This document shows positions 1-8,272 of a DNA stretch of 64,000 bases, one piece after another. The translations under genes and the position numbers were made by a program. Below the pieces are notes generated by a model, which saw nothing but the letters and a program-made list of their open reading frames with translations, made no database searches and was not told the DNA's origin. The stretch comes from Ferrithrix thermotolerans DSM 19514 (GTDB lineage: Bacteria; Actinomycetota; Acidimicrobiia; Acidimicrobiales; Ilumatobacteraceae), in the NCBI GenBank assembly GCA_945861025.1, contig CAMASN010000003.1, positions 1 to 64,000 of the forward strand. The letters are read 5' to 3'. Numbering within the stretch: the stretch's first letter is position 1; each line of letters opens with the position of its first letter.

Positions 1-19
1 CCACTGGTAAGGTATTCAT

Positions 20-256
20 ATGCTTTCTTTTCTTGATCCCCCAGAGATTGGCCTGCTCGTTGTTTTGGTCCTCGTGCTTTTTGGCGGCTCGCAGCTGCCT
101 AAGTTGGCCAAGAACCTCGGTAAGGCTCAGAACGAATTCAAGAAGGGCCTTGATGCCGGCAGCAAAGAGGCCGTCGTCGAAAGCGATGCCGACAAGCTCA
201 AGCGCCTCGAGGAACTCGACAAGGCCAAGGCTTCGGAGAAGACCGAAAGCAACTGA
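20..256 (+). CDS. tatA: Sec-independent translocase subunit TatA
   Basis: This is a 78-residue TatA/TatE-type subunit of the twin-arginine translocase, which forms the membrane pore component for export of folded proteins. One N-terminal membrane segment (about residues 8-22) is followed by the family motif FGGSQLP (about 21-27), an amphipathic helix rich in Lys and Ala, and a charged acidic/basic tail, the usual TatA layout and length. No tatB or tatC is in the window, as is common in actinobacteria where tat genes are split. The ATG is only 20 bases from the window edge so the upstream context is not visible. A strong hairpin terminator follows at 309-338. Confidence 0.93.
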   Translation: MLSFLDPPEIGLLVVLVLVLFGGSQLPKLAKNLGKAQNEFKKGLDAGSKEAVVESDADKLKRLEELDKAKASEKTESN

Positions 257-308
257 TTGCTTGCTGGTGGGTTCGCCCGCCGCAGCACATCGTTACGAAC
301 TGATAATC

Positions 309-338
309 AAACGCCGGTGTCTACAGACACCGGCGTTT
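309..338 (+). terminator. Rho-independent terminator after tatA
   Basis: The sequence is a perfect inverted repeat with 14-base arms (AAACGCCGGTGTCT and its complement) separated by two bases, followed by GACGTTTTCTTC. It lies 53 bases after the tatA stop and 45 bases beyond the stop of the convergent WhiB gene, so it may terminate both. Confidence 0.85.
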
Positions 339-383
339 GACGTTTTCTTCTGAAGCTGGCGCTGGACCCAACGCCGAGTGGGC

Positions 384-647
384 TCAGCCCGGTGTCACGG
401 CAAGGCGGCGACGCGTGAGGATACGGCGACGCTCACGCTCGCTGCATCCTCCCCAAACGCCATGCTCAATTCGGTTATGCAGCGCGTATTCACGGCAAGT
501 GTCGATCACAGAGCATGTTGCGCAAATTTTGCGAGCTCTGTCGACGCCTACTCCGTCGCTTGGGAAAAACGCTTCTGGAGGGTAGTTACGACAGTTGCCT
601 TGAGCCATCCATGTGGCGGCTGCCACTTCTGAAGTGTGGTCGTGCAT
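384..647 (-). CDS. WhiB-family iron-sulfur regulator (WhiB2-like)
   Basis: This encodes a WhiB-family protein, an actinobacteria-specific 4Fe-4S transcription factor that works through the sigma factor. With the start chosen here the protein has 87 residues and carries the four cluster cysteines Cys19, Cys42, Cys45 and Cys51, then the GVWGG turn (about 63-67) and a basic SERERRR tail for DNA contact. The ICATC-V-D-C-YAL and SERERRR context resembles WhiB2/WhmD more than WhiB1. The ATG at 647 is preceded by AAAGG seven bases upstream; longer in-frame starts at 674 and 755 would add a non-conserved N terminus. It converges on tatA. Confidence 0.9.
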   Translation of the reverse strand: MHDHTSEVAAATWMAQGNCRNYPPEAFFPSDGVGVDRARKICATCSVIDTCREYALHNRIEHGVWGGCSERERRRILTRRRLAVTPG

Positions 648-789
648 TAACGAGCCTTTCGCTGGTTCCACCATCTGGTGATCCGCCCGCACGAGCCCCG
701 AAGGACTAGCGACAACCTGACCACGGGAACGTCTCTCTTCAGACGAGCCGCGCATCCATTTGGTTCCCGCTTGTAATAGTCAAACACAA

Positions 790-822
790 TTGTTCGGCGA
801 ATCCAAGGCTGTCCGGTACAAT
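790..822 (+). promoter_or_regulatory. Candidate promoter for the small gene at 850
   Basis: A TACAAT hexamer (817-822) matches a vegetative -10 box. The best upstream TTGTTC (790-795) is 21 bases away, longer than ideal, so only the -10 element is convincing. A clear Shine-Dalgarno AGGAG follows at 839-843. Confidence 0.35.
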
Positions 823-849
823 CAGCGTTTCGTACGCCAGGAGTGAGTC

Positions 850-1116
850 ATGACCGACACAACCGTTCAACCACGAGCCCACGCTCGCATCGTGTATCTC
901 GGCCCAGTGTCGCCTCATTGGGAGGTCGACTTCGGCTACGGCGATCACACCCTGCTCTCAGAGTTCCGTGCACGCGTGTTGGCTCGTCTGGTGCTCTTGC
1001 CTCGCGACGACCCACAGTTCCGCCGCAATCGTGAGCGCGTGGTCCGCGATGCCGAGCGTGAGGGCATCTCGATCGAATGGCTTCTCGGTTACGCCGACGA
1101 AGAAGAACAGCAATAG
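850..1116 (+). CDS. Small conserved-looking hypothetical protein
   Basis: The 88-residue product is not recognised. It is soluble and highly charged, with a central beta-like stretch (ARIVYLGPVSPHWEV) and an Arg-rich helix (about 40-70) ending in an acidic tail. The start is well supported: AGGAG sits six bases before the ATG and a TACAAT -10 element lies upstream. It ends 15 bases before ppk1 in the same direction, so the two are probably co-transcribed, which hints at a role near polyphosphate metabolism; this is context only. Confidence 0.7.
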   Translation: MTDTTVQPRAHARIVYLGPVSPHWEVDFGYGDHTLLSEFRARVLARLVLLPRDDPQFRRNRERVVRDAEREGISIEWLLGYADEEEQQ

Positions 1117-1131
1117 ATCGGTCGTCGTCCC

Positions 1132-3183
1132 GTGGTCGATGAGCGCCAACTCAATCGTGAACTTAGTTGGCTCGATTTCAACCGCCGAGTTCTGTCGCTC
1201 GCTGGCGAAGCTGGTATTCCGCTGCTTGAACGCGTCAAGTTCATCGCAATCGCGTCATCCAACCTCGATGAGTTCTTTCAGGTGCGAGTTGCGGCACTAC
1301 ACGACCAAGTGGCCGCCGACATCGTCACGGCCACGCCTGATGGTCGCACGCCGCTCGAACAACTTGCGGCGATTACCGGCGTGGTGCGCGAGCACATCTC
1401 GATTCAAGAAGACATCGTGGCCAATCAGCTGCGGCCGTTGCTCGGTGCCGAAGGCATTGAGATCTTGTCGTGGAACGAACTCAGTGAGCTTGATCAGAGC
1501 TACGCAGTCGAGATCTTTCAGCGCCGCATCTTCCCTGTTCTGACCCCGCTGGCGGTAGACCCGGCGCACCCGTTCCCCTACATCTCAAACCTGGCGTTGA
1601 GTATTGCGGCGATGGTGTGCGACCCTGAGACTGGCGAGCGTCGCTTCGCCCGCCTCAAGATCCCAACGGTGTTCCCGCGGTTGGTGGCGCTCAGCGACGG
1701 CCAGCGGTTTGTGCCGGTAGAGCAAGTGATCGCCGCACATCTGCACACGTTGTTTATCGGGATGGTCATCGAAGAGTGGGCGGTCTTTCGCGTCACCCGC
1801 AACGCCGACCTCACCGTAGAAGACGAAGAAGCCGACGACCTTCTGGCAGCGGTTGAACTCGAGCTTCGGCGCCGTCGCTTCGGCCGCGCGGTGCGTCTCG
1901 AGGTCGAGACCTCGATGAGCCCAGAAATGCTCGATGTGTTGCAGCGCGAGCTTGAGCTTGGCAACGACGCAGTCAGTTTCCATCGCCAGTTGCTCGACCT
2001 CACGTGCCTGTTCAGCATTCACGGTCTCGATCGACCCACGCTGAAAGACGCTCCCTGGCCGCCGGTAACCGCCGGGCGCATTGCCCGCGCCGAAGAAAGC
2101 GATCGCAGTCTGTTCTCGGTTATCCGCGAACGGGCGTTGATGGTCCATCACCCCTACGAGTCGTTTGGGAGCTCGATCGAGGCATTCATCGACGAAGCAG
2201 CAACCGATCCTCGGGTGCAGTCGATCAAGATGACTCTGTATCGCACGTCGGGCGATAGCCCGATTGCGCGCAGCCTCATTCGCGCCGCCGAACGCGGCGT
2301 GCAGGTGGCTGTTCTGGTCGAACTCAAGGCGCGCTTCGACGAAGCCACCAATGCCACGTGGGCGCGCACGCTCGAGCGTGCTGGTGTGCACGTTGTGTAC
2401 GGCGTGGTCGGGCTCAAGACGCATGCCAAGTGCGTGTTGGTCGTGCGTTCCGATGCCGATGGGCTGCGTCGCTACGTGCACTTCGGCACCGGCAACTACA
2501 ACTCGAAGACGGCTCGTGTCTACGAAGACATCGGCTTTCTCACGTGCGACCCTGCGATGGGCGAAGACGCGACCCAGTTGTTCAATCACCTCACCGGATA
2601 CAGCCGTGCCCACGACTACAACTCGCTCATCGTCGCGCCACACGGGCTTCGTAGTCGCCTGCTGCAGTTCATTGCCAACGAAGCCACCTATGGCAGCGAC
2701 GGTCATATCACGATCAAGACCAACTCGATCGGCGATCCTGAGGTCATTGAGGCGTTGTACGCGGCCAGCCAGGCCGGCGTGCGTATCGACCTGTTGGTAC
2801 GTGGCATCTGTTGCCTGCGTGCGGGCGTGCCCGGACTCTCCGAGAACATCCGGGTCCGATGCGTACTCGGTCGCTTTCTCGAGCACTCTCGCGTGTACCG
2901 GTTTGGCCATGGCGGCACCGACGGGGCACCCGCTCACTTCATTGGCTCGGCCGACCTGATGCCGCGCAACCTCGATCGTCGGGTCGAGTTGTTGGCTCCT
3001 GTGGAACATCCCAAGCACATTGCGTGGCTTGATCAGGTCATTAGTTTTTATCTCGCGCCCGATGTCGTGGCCTTCGATATGCAGTCCAACGACACCTGGT
3101 TGCGCGTTGGGCCCACCGATTCGTTCGCGCCACATAGCCAAGAACGTATGTATCACTGGGTGAGCGAGCGCCAAGTTCGTTAG
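1132..3183 (+). CDS. ppk1: Polyphosphate kinase 1
   Basis: PPK1 reversibly transfers the gamma phosphate of ATP onto polyphosphate. The 683-residue length matches the family (688 in Escherichia coli). The N terminus has the hallmark NRELSWLDFNRRVL and NLDEFFQVRV motifs. The phospholipase D-like catalytic half carries KTHAKCVLVVR with His431, expected to be the phosphorylated histidine, FGTGNYN, and the second histidine (His585 in FLEHSRVY) followed by a SADLMPRNLDRRVE motif. The start is GTG, 15 bases after the upstream small gene. It lies directly before the Pho-box-controlled pstB operon, so polyphosphate storage and phosphate sensing are physically linked here. Confidence 0.97.
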   Translation: MVDERQLNRELSWLDFNRRVLSLAGEAGIPLLERVKFIAIASSNLDEFFQVRVAALHDQVAADIVTATPDGRTPLEQLAAITGVVREHISIQEDIVANQLRPLLGAEGIEILSWNELSELDQSYAVEIFQRRIFPVLTPLAVDPAHPFPYISNLALSIAAMVCDPETGERRFARLKIPTVFPRLVALSDGQRFVPVEQVIAAHLHTLFIGMVIEEWAVFRVTRNADLTVEDEEADDLLAAVELELRRRRFGRAVRLEVETSMSPEMLDVLQRELELGNDAVSFHRQLLDLTCLFSIHGLDRPTLKDAPWPPVTAGRIARAEESDRSLFSVIRERALMVHHPYESFGSSIEAFIDEAATDPRVQSIKMTLYRTSGDSPIARSLIRAAERGVQVAVLVELKARFDEATNATWARTLERAGVHVVYGVVGLKTHAKCVLVVRSDADGLRRYVHFGTGNYNSKTARVYEDIGFLTCDPAMGEDATQLFNHLTGYSRAHDYNSLIVAPHGLRSRLLQFIANEATYGSDGHITIKTNSIGDPEVIEALYAASQAGVRIDLLVRGICCLRAGVPGLSENIRVRCVLGRFLEHSRVYRFGHGGTDGAPAHFIGSADLMPRNLDRRVELLAPVEHPKHIAWLDQVISFYLAPDVVAFDMQSNDTWLRVGPTDSFAPHSQERMYHWVSERQVR

Positions 3184-3210
3184 CGCGCCGCACGGCCACT
3201 GGGCTGCGGT

Positions 3211-3232
3211 GTTCACCTCTTGTTCACCTGAG
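3211..3232. promoter_or_regulatory. Pho box: two 11-bp direct repeats
   Basis: GTTCACCTCTT is immediately followed by GTTCACCTGAG, an 11-base-spaced tandem direct repeat. This is the unit structure bound by PhoP-type OmpR-family regulators in Streptomyces (consensus beginning G-TTCACC). It sits about 118 bases before pstB, and the window encodes a RegX3-type regulator in the same operon, so RegX3 is the likely ligand. A single GTTCACA at 3332-3338 is a possible isolated half site. Confidence 0.75.
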
Positions 3233-3349
3233 GTGGGGCTGTCGGTTACCTTGATGCCGTACCGTTCGACCTGTTGTTCATCGAGTTCTCGCTCGAATGT
3301 GGTGAAGGTCAAGACAAACACGGGATGAATCGTTCACAAAAGGTGCCTG

Positions 3350-4288
3350 ATGATCGCTGCAGAAGTACAGCCCGAACCGATCGCTCCCGCTCCGTTGTCG
3401 TCGCCTCGATCGCTTGTACCTGACATGCGCACCGACACATCGACGCCCATGGTTACTGCCACCGATCCGGTTGTCGATACCCGTGGCATCATGGTGGCGA
3501 GCAACCTCGAAGTGCACTACGGCGATCAGTGCGCCGTCCGCGACGTACACCTCACCATTCGCGAACATGAAATCACGGCGTTTATTGGGCCCTCTGGCTG
3601 CGGCAAGTCGACAGTCTTGCGATGTTTCAACCGGATGAACGATCTCATCAACGGTGCTCGCGTCAGCGGTCTGCTCACCTATCACGGTATTGATTTGTAT
3701 GGACCCGAGGTAAACGCCGCACAAGTGCGTCGACGTATCGGCATGGTTTTTCAGAAGCCGAACCCATTCCCGAAAAGCATCTACGACAACGTGGCATTCG
3801 GGCCTCGTTTGGCCGGAATCAAAAAGCGCGCCGAGCTCGATGCCATTGTCGAGTCGTCATTGCGCGGCGCTGCCTTGTGGGACGAAGTAAAGAGCCGGTT
3901 ACAGACCTCGGGGTTAGGCCTTTCAGGTGGCCAGCAGCAGCGTTTGTGCATTGCTCGGGCCATCGCCGTGGAACCCGAAGTGGTATTGATGGATGAGCCT
4001 TGTTCGGCTCTTGACCCCATCGCTACAGCGCGCATCGAAGATCTGATGCACGAAATGAAATCGCGCTACACGATTGTGATCGTGACCCACAACATGCAGC
4101 AGGCCGCCCGCGTGAGCGACCGCACAGCGTTCTTCACGTCTGAAAGCGCAGCGAGTTCGCCGAGTTCGGAGCAGGTCAAGAACGACCGCCGAACTGGCGT
4201 GCTGGTCGAGTTTGGGCGCACCCAACGGATGTTCTCGAACCCATCTGACGAACGAACTGAGCAGTACATCACCGGAAGGTTTGGATGA
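3350..4288 (+). CDS. pstB: Phosphate ABC transporter ATP-binding protein PstB
   Basis: This is the ATPase of the high-affinity phosphate importer PstSCAB. It has Walker [10 protein letters not shown] (80-88), the PstB-typical CFNRMND and [19 protein letters not shown] motifs, signature LSGGQQQRL, Walker [14 protein letters not shown] and the switch histidine in VTHNMQQA. The first ~45 residues are extra and poorly conserved; in-frame ATGs at codons 26 and 34 could be the real start, but AAAGG precedes the first ATG. A Ser-rich insertion ([18 protein letters not shown]) interrupts the usual AFF...LVE strand near the C terminus. Unusually pstS, pstC and pstA are absent nearby. It overlaps phoU by four bases. 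Confidence 0.95.
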   Translation: MIAAEVQPEPIAPAPLSSPRSLVPDMRTDTSTPMVTATDPVVDTRGIMVASNLEVHYGDQCAVRDVHLTIREHEITAFIGPSGCGKSTVLRCFNRMNDLINGARVSGLLTYHGIDLYGPEVNAAQVRRRIGMVFQKPNPFPKSIYDNVAFGPRLAGIKKRAELDAIVESSLRGAALWDEVKSRLQTSGLGLSGGQQQRLCIARAIAVEPEVVLMDEPCSALDPIATARIEDLMHEMKSRYTIVIVTHNMQQAARVSDRTAFFTSESAASSPSSEQVKNDRRTGVLVEFGRTQRMFSNPSDERTEQYITGRFG

Positions 4289-5025
4289 TGGACGAACTCC
4301 GGAAGAGCTTTCACCACGACATCGAAGATGTTCGTACCGAACTTGTTCATATGGCCGCGTTTGTCACCGAGGCCATTCCGCGAGCGACAGCCGTGTTGTT
4401 AAACGGCGACCTAGAGGGCGCTGACCAGATCATCAACGGCGACGACGAGATCGATGCGCGTGCACTCGAACTCGAAGATCAGTGCATCCAGATCCTTGCG
4501 CTGCAGGCACCGGTGGCTGGCGATCTGCGCCAAATCGTTGCTGCGCTCAAGATGGTGGCCGAGGTTGAGCGTTCGGCCGACTTGGTGTGCAACATCTGTA
4601 AGGCAGCGCGTCGCATTTATGGCCACTCCCTCGATCCAACGTTGCGCGGCATCATCACACGTATGGGCGAGCAAGCGCAGCAGTTGTACATCGCTGCCAT
4701 CGAGTCGTTCGTCGAGAACGATGCTGCCAAGGCTGCCGCCATCGACGACATGGACAACTATCTCGATGCGTTGCAGAAGCAGTTTGTGCAAGCCATCTTT
4801 GAAAGCCATGCCGCTGGTCGTATCGATCTGCAGGTTGCCGTGCAGTTGGCTGTGGTCGCTCGCTTCTACGAGCGCATTGGCGATCACGCCGTGAACATTG
4901 GCGAACGGGTTCGTTTCGTTGTGACCGGTTGGCTACCCGAGCATCGCGGGGCAGCCCGATTCCGCTCACGCGCCGACGACTCCACCGAAATGACTCGCCC
5001 GCCAAGCCTCGGCAGTAGTGACTAA
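4285..5025 (+). CDS. phoU: Phosphate signalling regulator PhoU
   Basis: PhoU links the Pst transporter to the phosphate-sensing histidine kinase and keeps the Pho regulon off when phosphate is plentiful. The 246-residue protein shows the two tandem three-helix repeats of the family, each with its metal-binding motif: around [12 protein letters not shown] in the first and [16 protein letters not shown] in the second. A ~30-residue polar tail follows the second repeat. The gene starts within pstB (ATGA-type overlap) and ends three bases before senX3, so PstB, PhoU and the two-component system form one operon, matching their known physical coupling. Confidence 0.95.
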   Translation: MMDELRKSFHHDIEDVRTELVHMAAFVTEAIPRATAVLLNGDLEGADQIINGDDEIDARALELEDQCIQILALQAPVAGDLRQIVAALKMVAEVERSADLVCNICKAARRIYGHSLDPTLRGIITRMGEQAQQLYIAAIESFVENDAAKAAAIDDMDNYLDALQKQFVQAIFESHAAGRIDLQVAVQLAVVARFYERIGDHAVNIGERVRFVVTGWLPEHRGAARFRSRADDSTEMTRPPSLGSSD

Positions 5026-5028
5026 CGA

Positions 5029-6177
5029 ATGGATGTCTTCGTGTTGCTTGCCGGTTGCGCCGTGGGTGTGATCGCCACTCTGGTTGCGGTGAAAGTCTTG
5101 GAGTCGCGCCGTGCGTCGCCAACTCTGGGCGGCGAGCACGCCAGCGATGTGTCGAGCGAGCAGAGCCTCGCTGCCTCGCAGGCTCGTGCCCATCGGTTGC
5201 AGGGGGCCCTCGATGCAATGCCGTATGGCGTGATGGTTGCTGATCAGAACGGCCAGGTGCTGTTGCGCAACAAGGCGGCTGACACTGCTGGGTCAGATGC
5301 GCACAACGAGGTACTCGTGCAAGCAGCCGTGCAGTACAACTTGCGCTCGGCATTGCGCGGCGAAGCTCGAACCCAAACGGTCGAGCTCTACGGACCTCCA
5401 AAGCGAGTGGTAGTCGTCGAGGCACATCCGTTAGATCCCGACGGTGCGATGGTCACGGTCGAAGATGTCACCGAACGGTTTCGCCTCGACGCAGTGCGCA
5501 CCGATTTCGTGGCCAACATCAGCCACGAGTTGAAGACGCCCATTGGTGCGCTGGCGGTGCTTGCTGAGACTCTCATTGATGAAACCGATCCGGCCGTCGT
5601 TAGGCGCCTCGCCGATCGCACCGTGAACGAAGCGCACCGCGTGGCGAAGATGATCGACGATCTGCTCGAGCTGTCCCGCATAGAACTCAGTGGAGACCTC
5701 ATCGTGAGTTCGTGCGATGTCGGTTTGCTCGTGGTCGAGGCGGCGTCGCGTAACAGCTTGCTTGCTCGGCAGAACAAGGTGGCGGTCGACGCTGGCGATA
5801 TTGATGTTGGGCTCAGTATCAATGCCGATCACGCGCAGATCACTTCGGCGCTCGGCAACCTCGTTGATAACGCTGTCAAGTACAGCGACGCCAACGGAGT
5901 CGTGAAGGTCACGGCGCACCTCGATCAGCAAGGCGTCACGTTTGTGGTGTCCGACAACGGCATTGGTATCCCGTCGCACGATCTCGATCGAATCTTTGAG
6001 CGTTTTTATCGGGTCGATCGCGCCCGTAGTCGTGGCACCGGTGGCACAGGTCTTGGCCTGTCGATTGTTCGTCACGTCGCTAACAACCATGGCGGTTCGA
6101 TCACGGTCGAATCGCACGAGGGCGAAGGTTCTACGTTTCGTCTCTACATTCCAGAACGGCTGGTGCCACAGACATGA
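5029..6177 (+). CDS. senX3: Phosphate-sensing histidine kinase (SenX3/PhoR type)
   Basis: This membrane histidine kinase probably senses phosphate status through PhoU/Pst and phosphorylates the adjacent regulator. It has one N-terminal membrane segment (about 4-22), a PAS-like domain (about 55-150), a HisKA H-box with phospho-acceptor His166 (NISHELKTP), and a HATPase domain with the N box (LGNLVDNAVKY), G1 (DNGIGI) and G2 (GTGGTGLGLSI) motifs. The short N terminus with no large extracytoplasmic sensor is typical of mycobacterial SenX3 and PhoR-like kinases. It overlaps the downstream regulator by four bases (ATGA). Confidence 0.94.
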   Translation: MDVFVLLAGCAVGVIATLVAVKVLESRRASPTLGGEHASDVSSEQSLAASQARAHRLQGALDAMPYGVMVADQNGQVLLRNKAADTAGSDAHNEVLVQAAVQYNLRSALRGEARTQTVELYGPPKRVVVVEAHPLDPDGAMVTVEDVTERFRLDAVRTDFVANISHELKTPIGALAVLAETLIDETDPAVVRRLADRTVNEAHRVAKMIDDLLELSRIELSGDLIVSSCDVGLLVVEAASRNSLLARQNKVAVDAGDIDVGLSINADHAQITSALGNLVDNAVKYSDANGVVKVTAHLDQQGVTFVVSDNGIGIPSHDLDRIFERFYRVDRARSRGTGGTGLGLSIVRHVANNHGGSITVESHEGEGSTFRLYIPERLVPQT

Positions 6178-6899
6178 CTACTCCAACAATTTTGATTGTC
6201 GAAGACGAAGAAAGCTTTGTCGAGGCGCTCACTGTGGGCCTCAACCGTGAAGGCTTTCGAGTCGAAGTAGCCCTAGACGGCGCCGCGGCATTGGCTCGCT
6301 TTCATGAGGTGAAGCCCGATCTCGTTCTGCTCGACCTGATGCTGCCGCGCATTTCTGGAATCGATGTCTGCCGCGAGATTCGCAAGACCAGCACCGTGCC
6401 CATCATCATGGTCACCGCCAAGAGCGCCGAGATCGACATGGTCGTGGGCCTCGAAGTGGGCGCCGACGATTACATCACCAAGCCGTATCGCATGCGCGAG
6501 CTAGTAGCACGGTTGCGCGCGTTGCTGCGCCGTGCCGCAATGGACGCGGGTGCATTGCCCGCCGCCGCAGTGAACAGTCGTTCATTGGTTGTTGGTGACG
6601 TTTCGATCGACTCCGATGAACACATCGTCACCGTCGGCGGAGAGCCGGTGAGCTTGCCGCTCAAGGAGTTCGAACTGCTGCACGTATTGCTCAGCAACGC
6701 CGGCAGGGTGTTGCCGCGCGAGATGCTGATCGACCGTGTGTGGGGTATGGACTACGTGGGCGACACGAAGACTCTCGACGTACACATCAAGCGCATCCGC
6801 GGCAAGATCGAACCCGATCCCTCGAAGCCTGAGCGCATTGTCACCATCCGGGGATTGGGTTATAAGTACGAACGGTCCGCACCTAGCATGCGTTCGTGA
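6174..6899 (+). CDS. regX3: Phosphate response regulator (RegX3/PhoP type)
   Basis: An OmpR/PhoB-family response regulator of 241 residues. The receiver domain has the acidic pair after IVEDE (about 9-12), phospho-acceptor Asp54 in VLLDLMLP, Thr81 and Lys103 (ITKPY). The C-terminal winged helix (about 140-235) includes the PLKEFELLHVLLSNAGRV and VDVHIKRIR-type recognition region (DVHIKRIRGKIE). It is translationally coupled to the kinase gene upstream. The Pho box at 3211-3232 ahead of pstB is its most likely target, which would make the operon autoregulated. The stop overlaps the GTG of the MFS gene. Confidence 0.95.
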   Translation: MTTPTILIVEDEESFVEALTVGLNREGFRVEVALDGAAALARFHEVKPDLVLLDLMLPRISGIDVCREIRKTSTVPIIMVTAKSAEIDMVVGLEVGADDYITKPYRMRELVARLRALLRRAAMDAGALPAAAVNSRSLVVGDVSIDSDEHIVTVGGEPVSLPLKEFELLHVLLSNAGRVLPREMLIDRVWGMDYVGDTKTLDVHIKRIRGKIEPDPSKPERIVTIRGLGYKYERSAPSMRS

Positions 6900-8227
6900 C
6901 ATACGAGCGACCTCGCGGATCTAGATCTGAGATCCACGCGTCGCGAACGAGTGGCACCACTTCTCGAATCGGCAAACGGCCACTGACAGCCCAGCCTCGG
7001 TTCTCCCCGTTTACCCGGCTTGCTCGGGTGCAAGCCGTGAGTGCGGCGGGCGATGGTTGCCTTGCACTGGCGTTGGCTGCGTCGGTGTTTTTTGGCCTCA
7101 CCCCCACGGCGGCGCGGCCGAAGGTTTTGTTGTTCTTGGTGATCACCTTCGTTCCGTTTGTAGTGGTTGCCCCACTGATCGGACCGTTGGTTGATCGCGT
7201 TGCCGGCGGCCGTCGCCTGGTGATGCAGACCGTTGCGTTGCTGCGCGCGTTCACGATGGTGCTGATGGCGTTTCATCTCAACGATGTGTTGCTGTATCCG
7301 ATTGCGTTCGCTGCATTGGTGCTGCAGAAGACTCAAGGAATCTCGCGGTCCGCGTTGGTGCCCAGCGTGGTACGCAACGAAGCAGATCTTGTTGAGGCGA
7401 ACTCAAAGCTCGGCCTCATCTCGGGCGTTTTCGGATTCGTGGGCGCTGCTACGGCCACGATTGCTCGGCTCGTAGCTGGCACCGAGGGCAGCTTGATCAT
7501 TGGCGCTGCATGTTTTGTGGCCGCCTTCTTCATGGCCACCAAGCTTCCCAGCGAAGTGGTGGCGGCCAAGCGCGCCAGCCCTCAAGAACGAGCCGAGTTG
7601 CGTTCTGCCGGCATCACCTTGGCCTCGAGCGCAATGGGTCTCTTGCGCGCATCGGTTGGGTTCTGTTTCTTCCTGCTTGCGTTCTGGCTGAGGACTCAAG
7701 ACGCTGGCCGCTTCCTCGTGGGTCTTTCGGTGACAATGGTGACCATCGGGGTGATGTTGGCCAACGCAATTGCGCCAGCAGTTCGTAAACGCATTCACGA
7801 GGAATCGATCTTCACGGCGGCGCTGGGCCTCACAGCGATCTCGGGAATTCTCGCCGCGCTGTTTGGCGGTGTGTTGGCTGGAGTGCTGTTGGCGTTGGTG
7901 GTCAACTTTTCTGCCGCTTTTGCTCGGTTGGCCTTCGACTCGATCGTGCAGCGCGATGCGCCCGATGCAAACCAAGGTCGTGCATTCGCGCAGTTCGAGA
8001 CGCGGTTTCAACTGGCGTGGGTACTCGGTGGCTTGCCGCCGGTGATCTTCACACCGCCAGGCGAAGTGGGGTTCGCAATCGTGGGCATGATCGCGCTGTT
8101 TGCGGTGGGCACATACATCGTGGGTGCCAAGTCGGTGCAAGCTGGCAAGGCCCTGCCGGAAACCATCAGTAAGCGTGCGGGCCGCAAGATGTTGGCTGAG
8201 GTAGAGCGGCGTCGAGCGCGCCGCTGA
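6896..8227 (+). CDS. MFS transporter
   Basis: A 443-residue major facilitator superfamily membrane protein of unknown substrate. After a ~40-residue basic cytoplasmic N terminus there are roughly 12 hydrophobic segments in two halves, with a longer loop around residue 225 (KRASPQERAEL). The motif GPLVDRVAGGRR after the second helix fits the MFS A-loop. The GTG start overlaps the regX3 stop by four bases, so it is likely part of the phosphate operon, but nothing in the sequence says it moves phosphate. The C terminus is strongly basic (EVERRRARR). A 17-bp tandem repeat starts inside its last codons. Confidence 0.85.
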   Translation: MTYERPRGSRSEIHASRTSGTTSRIGKRPLTAQPRFSPFTRLARVQAVSAAGDGCLALALAASVFFGLTPTAARPKVLLFLVITFVPFVVVAPLIGPLVDRVAGGRRLVMQTVALLRAFTMVLMAFHLNDVLLYPIAFAALVLQKTQGISRSALVPSVVRNEADLVEANSKLGLISGVFGFVGAATATIARLVAGTEGSLIIGAACFVAAFFMATKLPSEVVAAKRASPQERAELRSAGITLASSAMGLLRASVGFCFFLLAFWLRTQDAGRFLVGLSVTMVTIGVMLANAIAPAVRKRIHEESIFTAALGLTAISGILAALFGGVLAGVLLALVVNFSAAFARLAFDSIVQRDAPDANQGRAFAQFETRFQLAWVLGGLPPVIFTPPGEVGFAIVGMIALFAVGTYIVGAKSVQAGKALPETISKRAGRKMLAEVERRRARR

Positions 8228-8272
8228 GTGTCTACGCGGGCTGAGTGTCTACGCGGGCTGGGTGTCTACGCA
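8224..8272. repeat. 17-bp tandem repeat, 2.9 copies
   Basis: The unit CTGAGTGTCTACGCGGG occurs twice perfectly (8224-8240, 8241-8257) and a third time with one change and a truncation (8258-8272). The first copy contains the MFS stop codon and the third supplies the TAG stop of the convergent gene at 8266. Confidence 0.9.

Noticed and set aside
1585-3321. 578-codon open frame on the minus strand opposite ppk1
   Set aside because: It is an antisense shadow of ppk1 without recognisable motifs; ppk1 has all family motifs.
5431-6117. 228-codon minus-strand frame opposite senX3
   Set aside because: Antisense of a clear histidine kinase, no Shine-Dalgarno or motifs.
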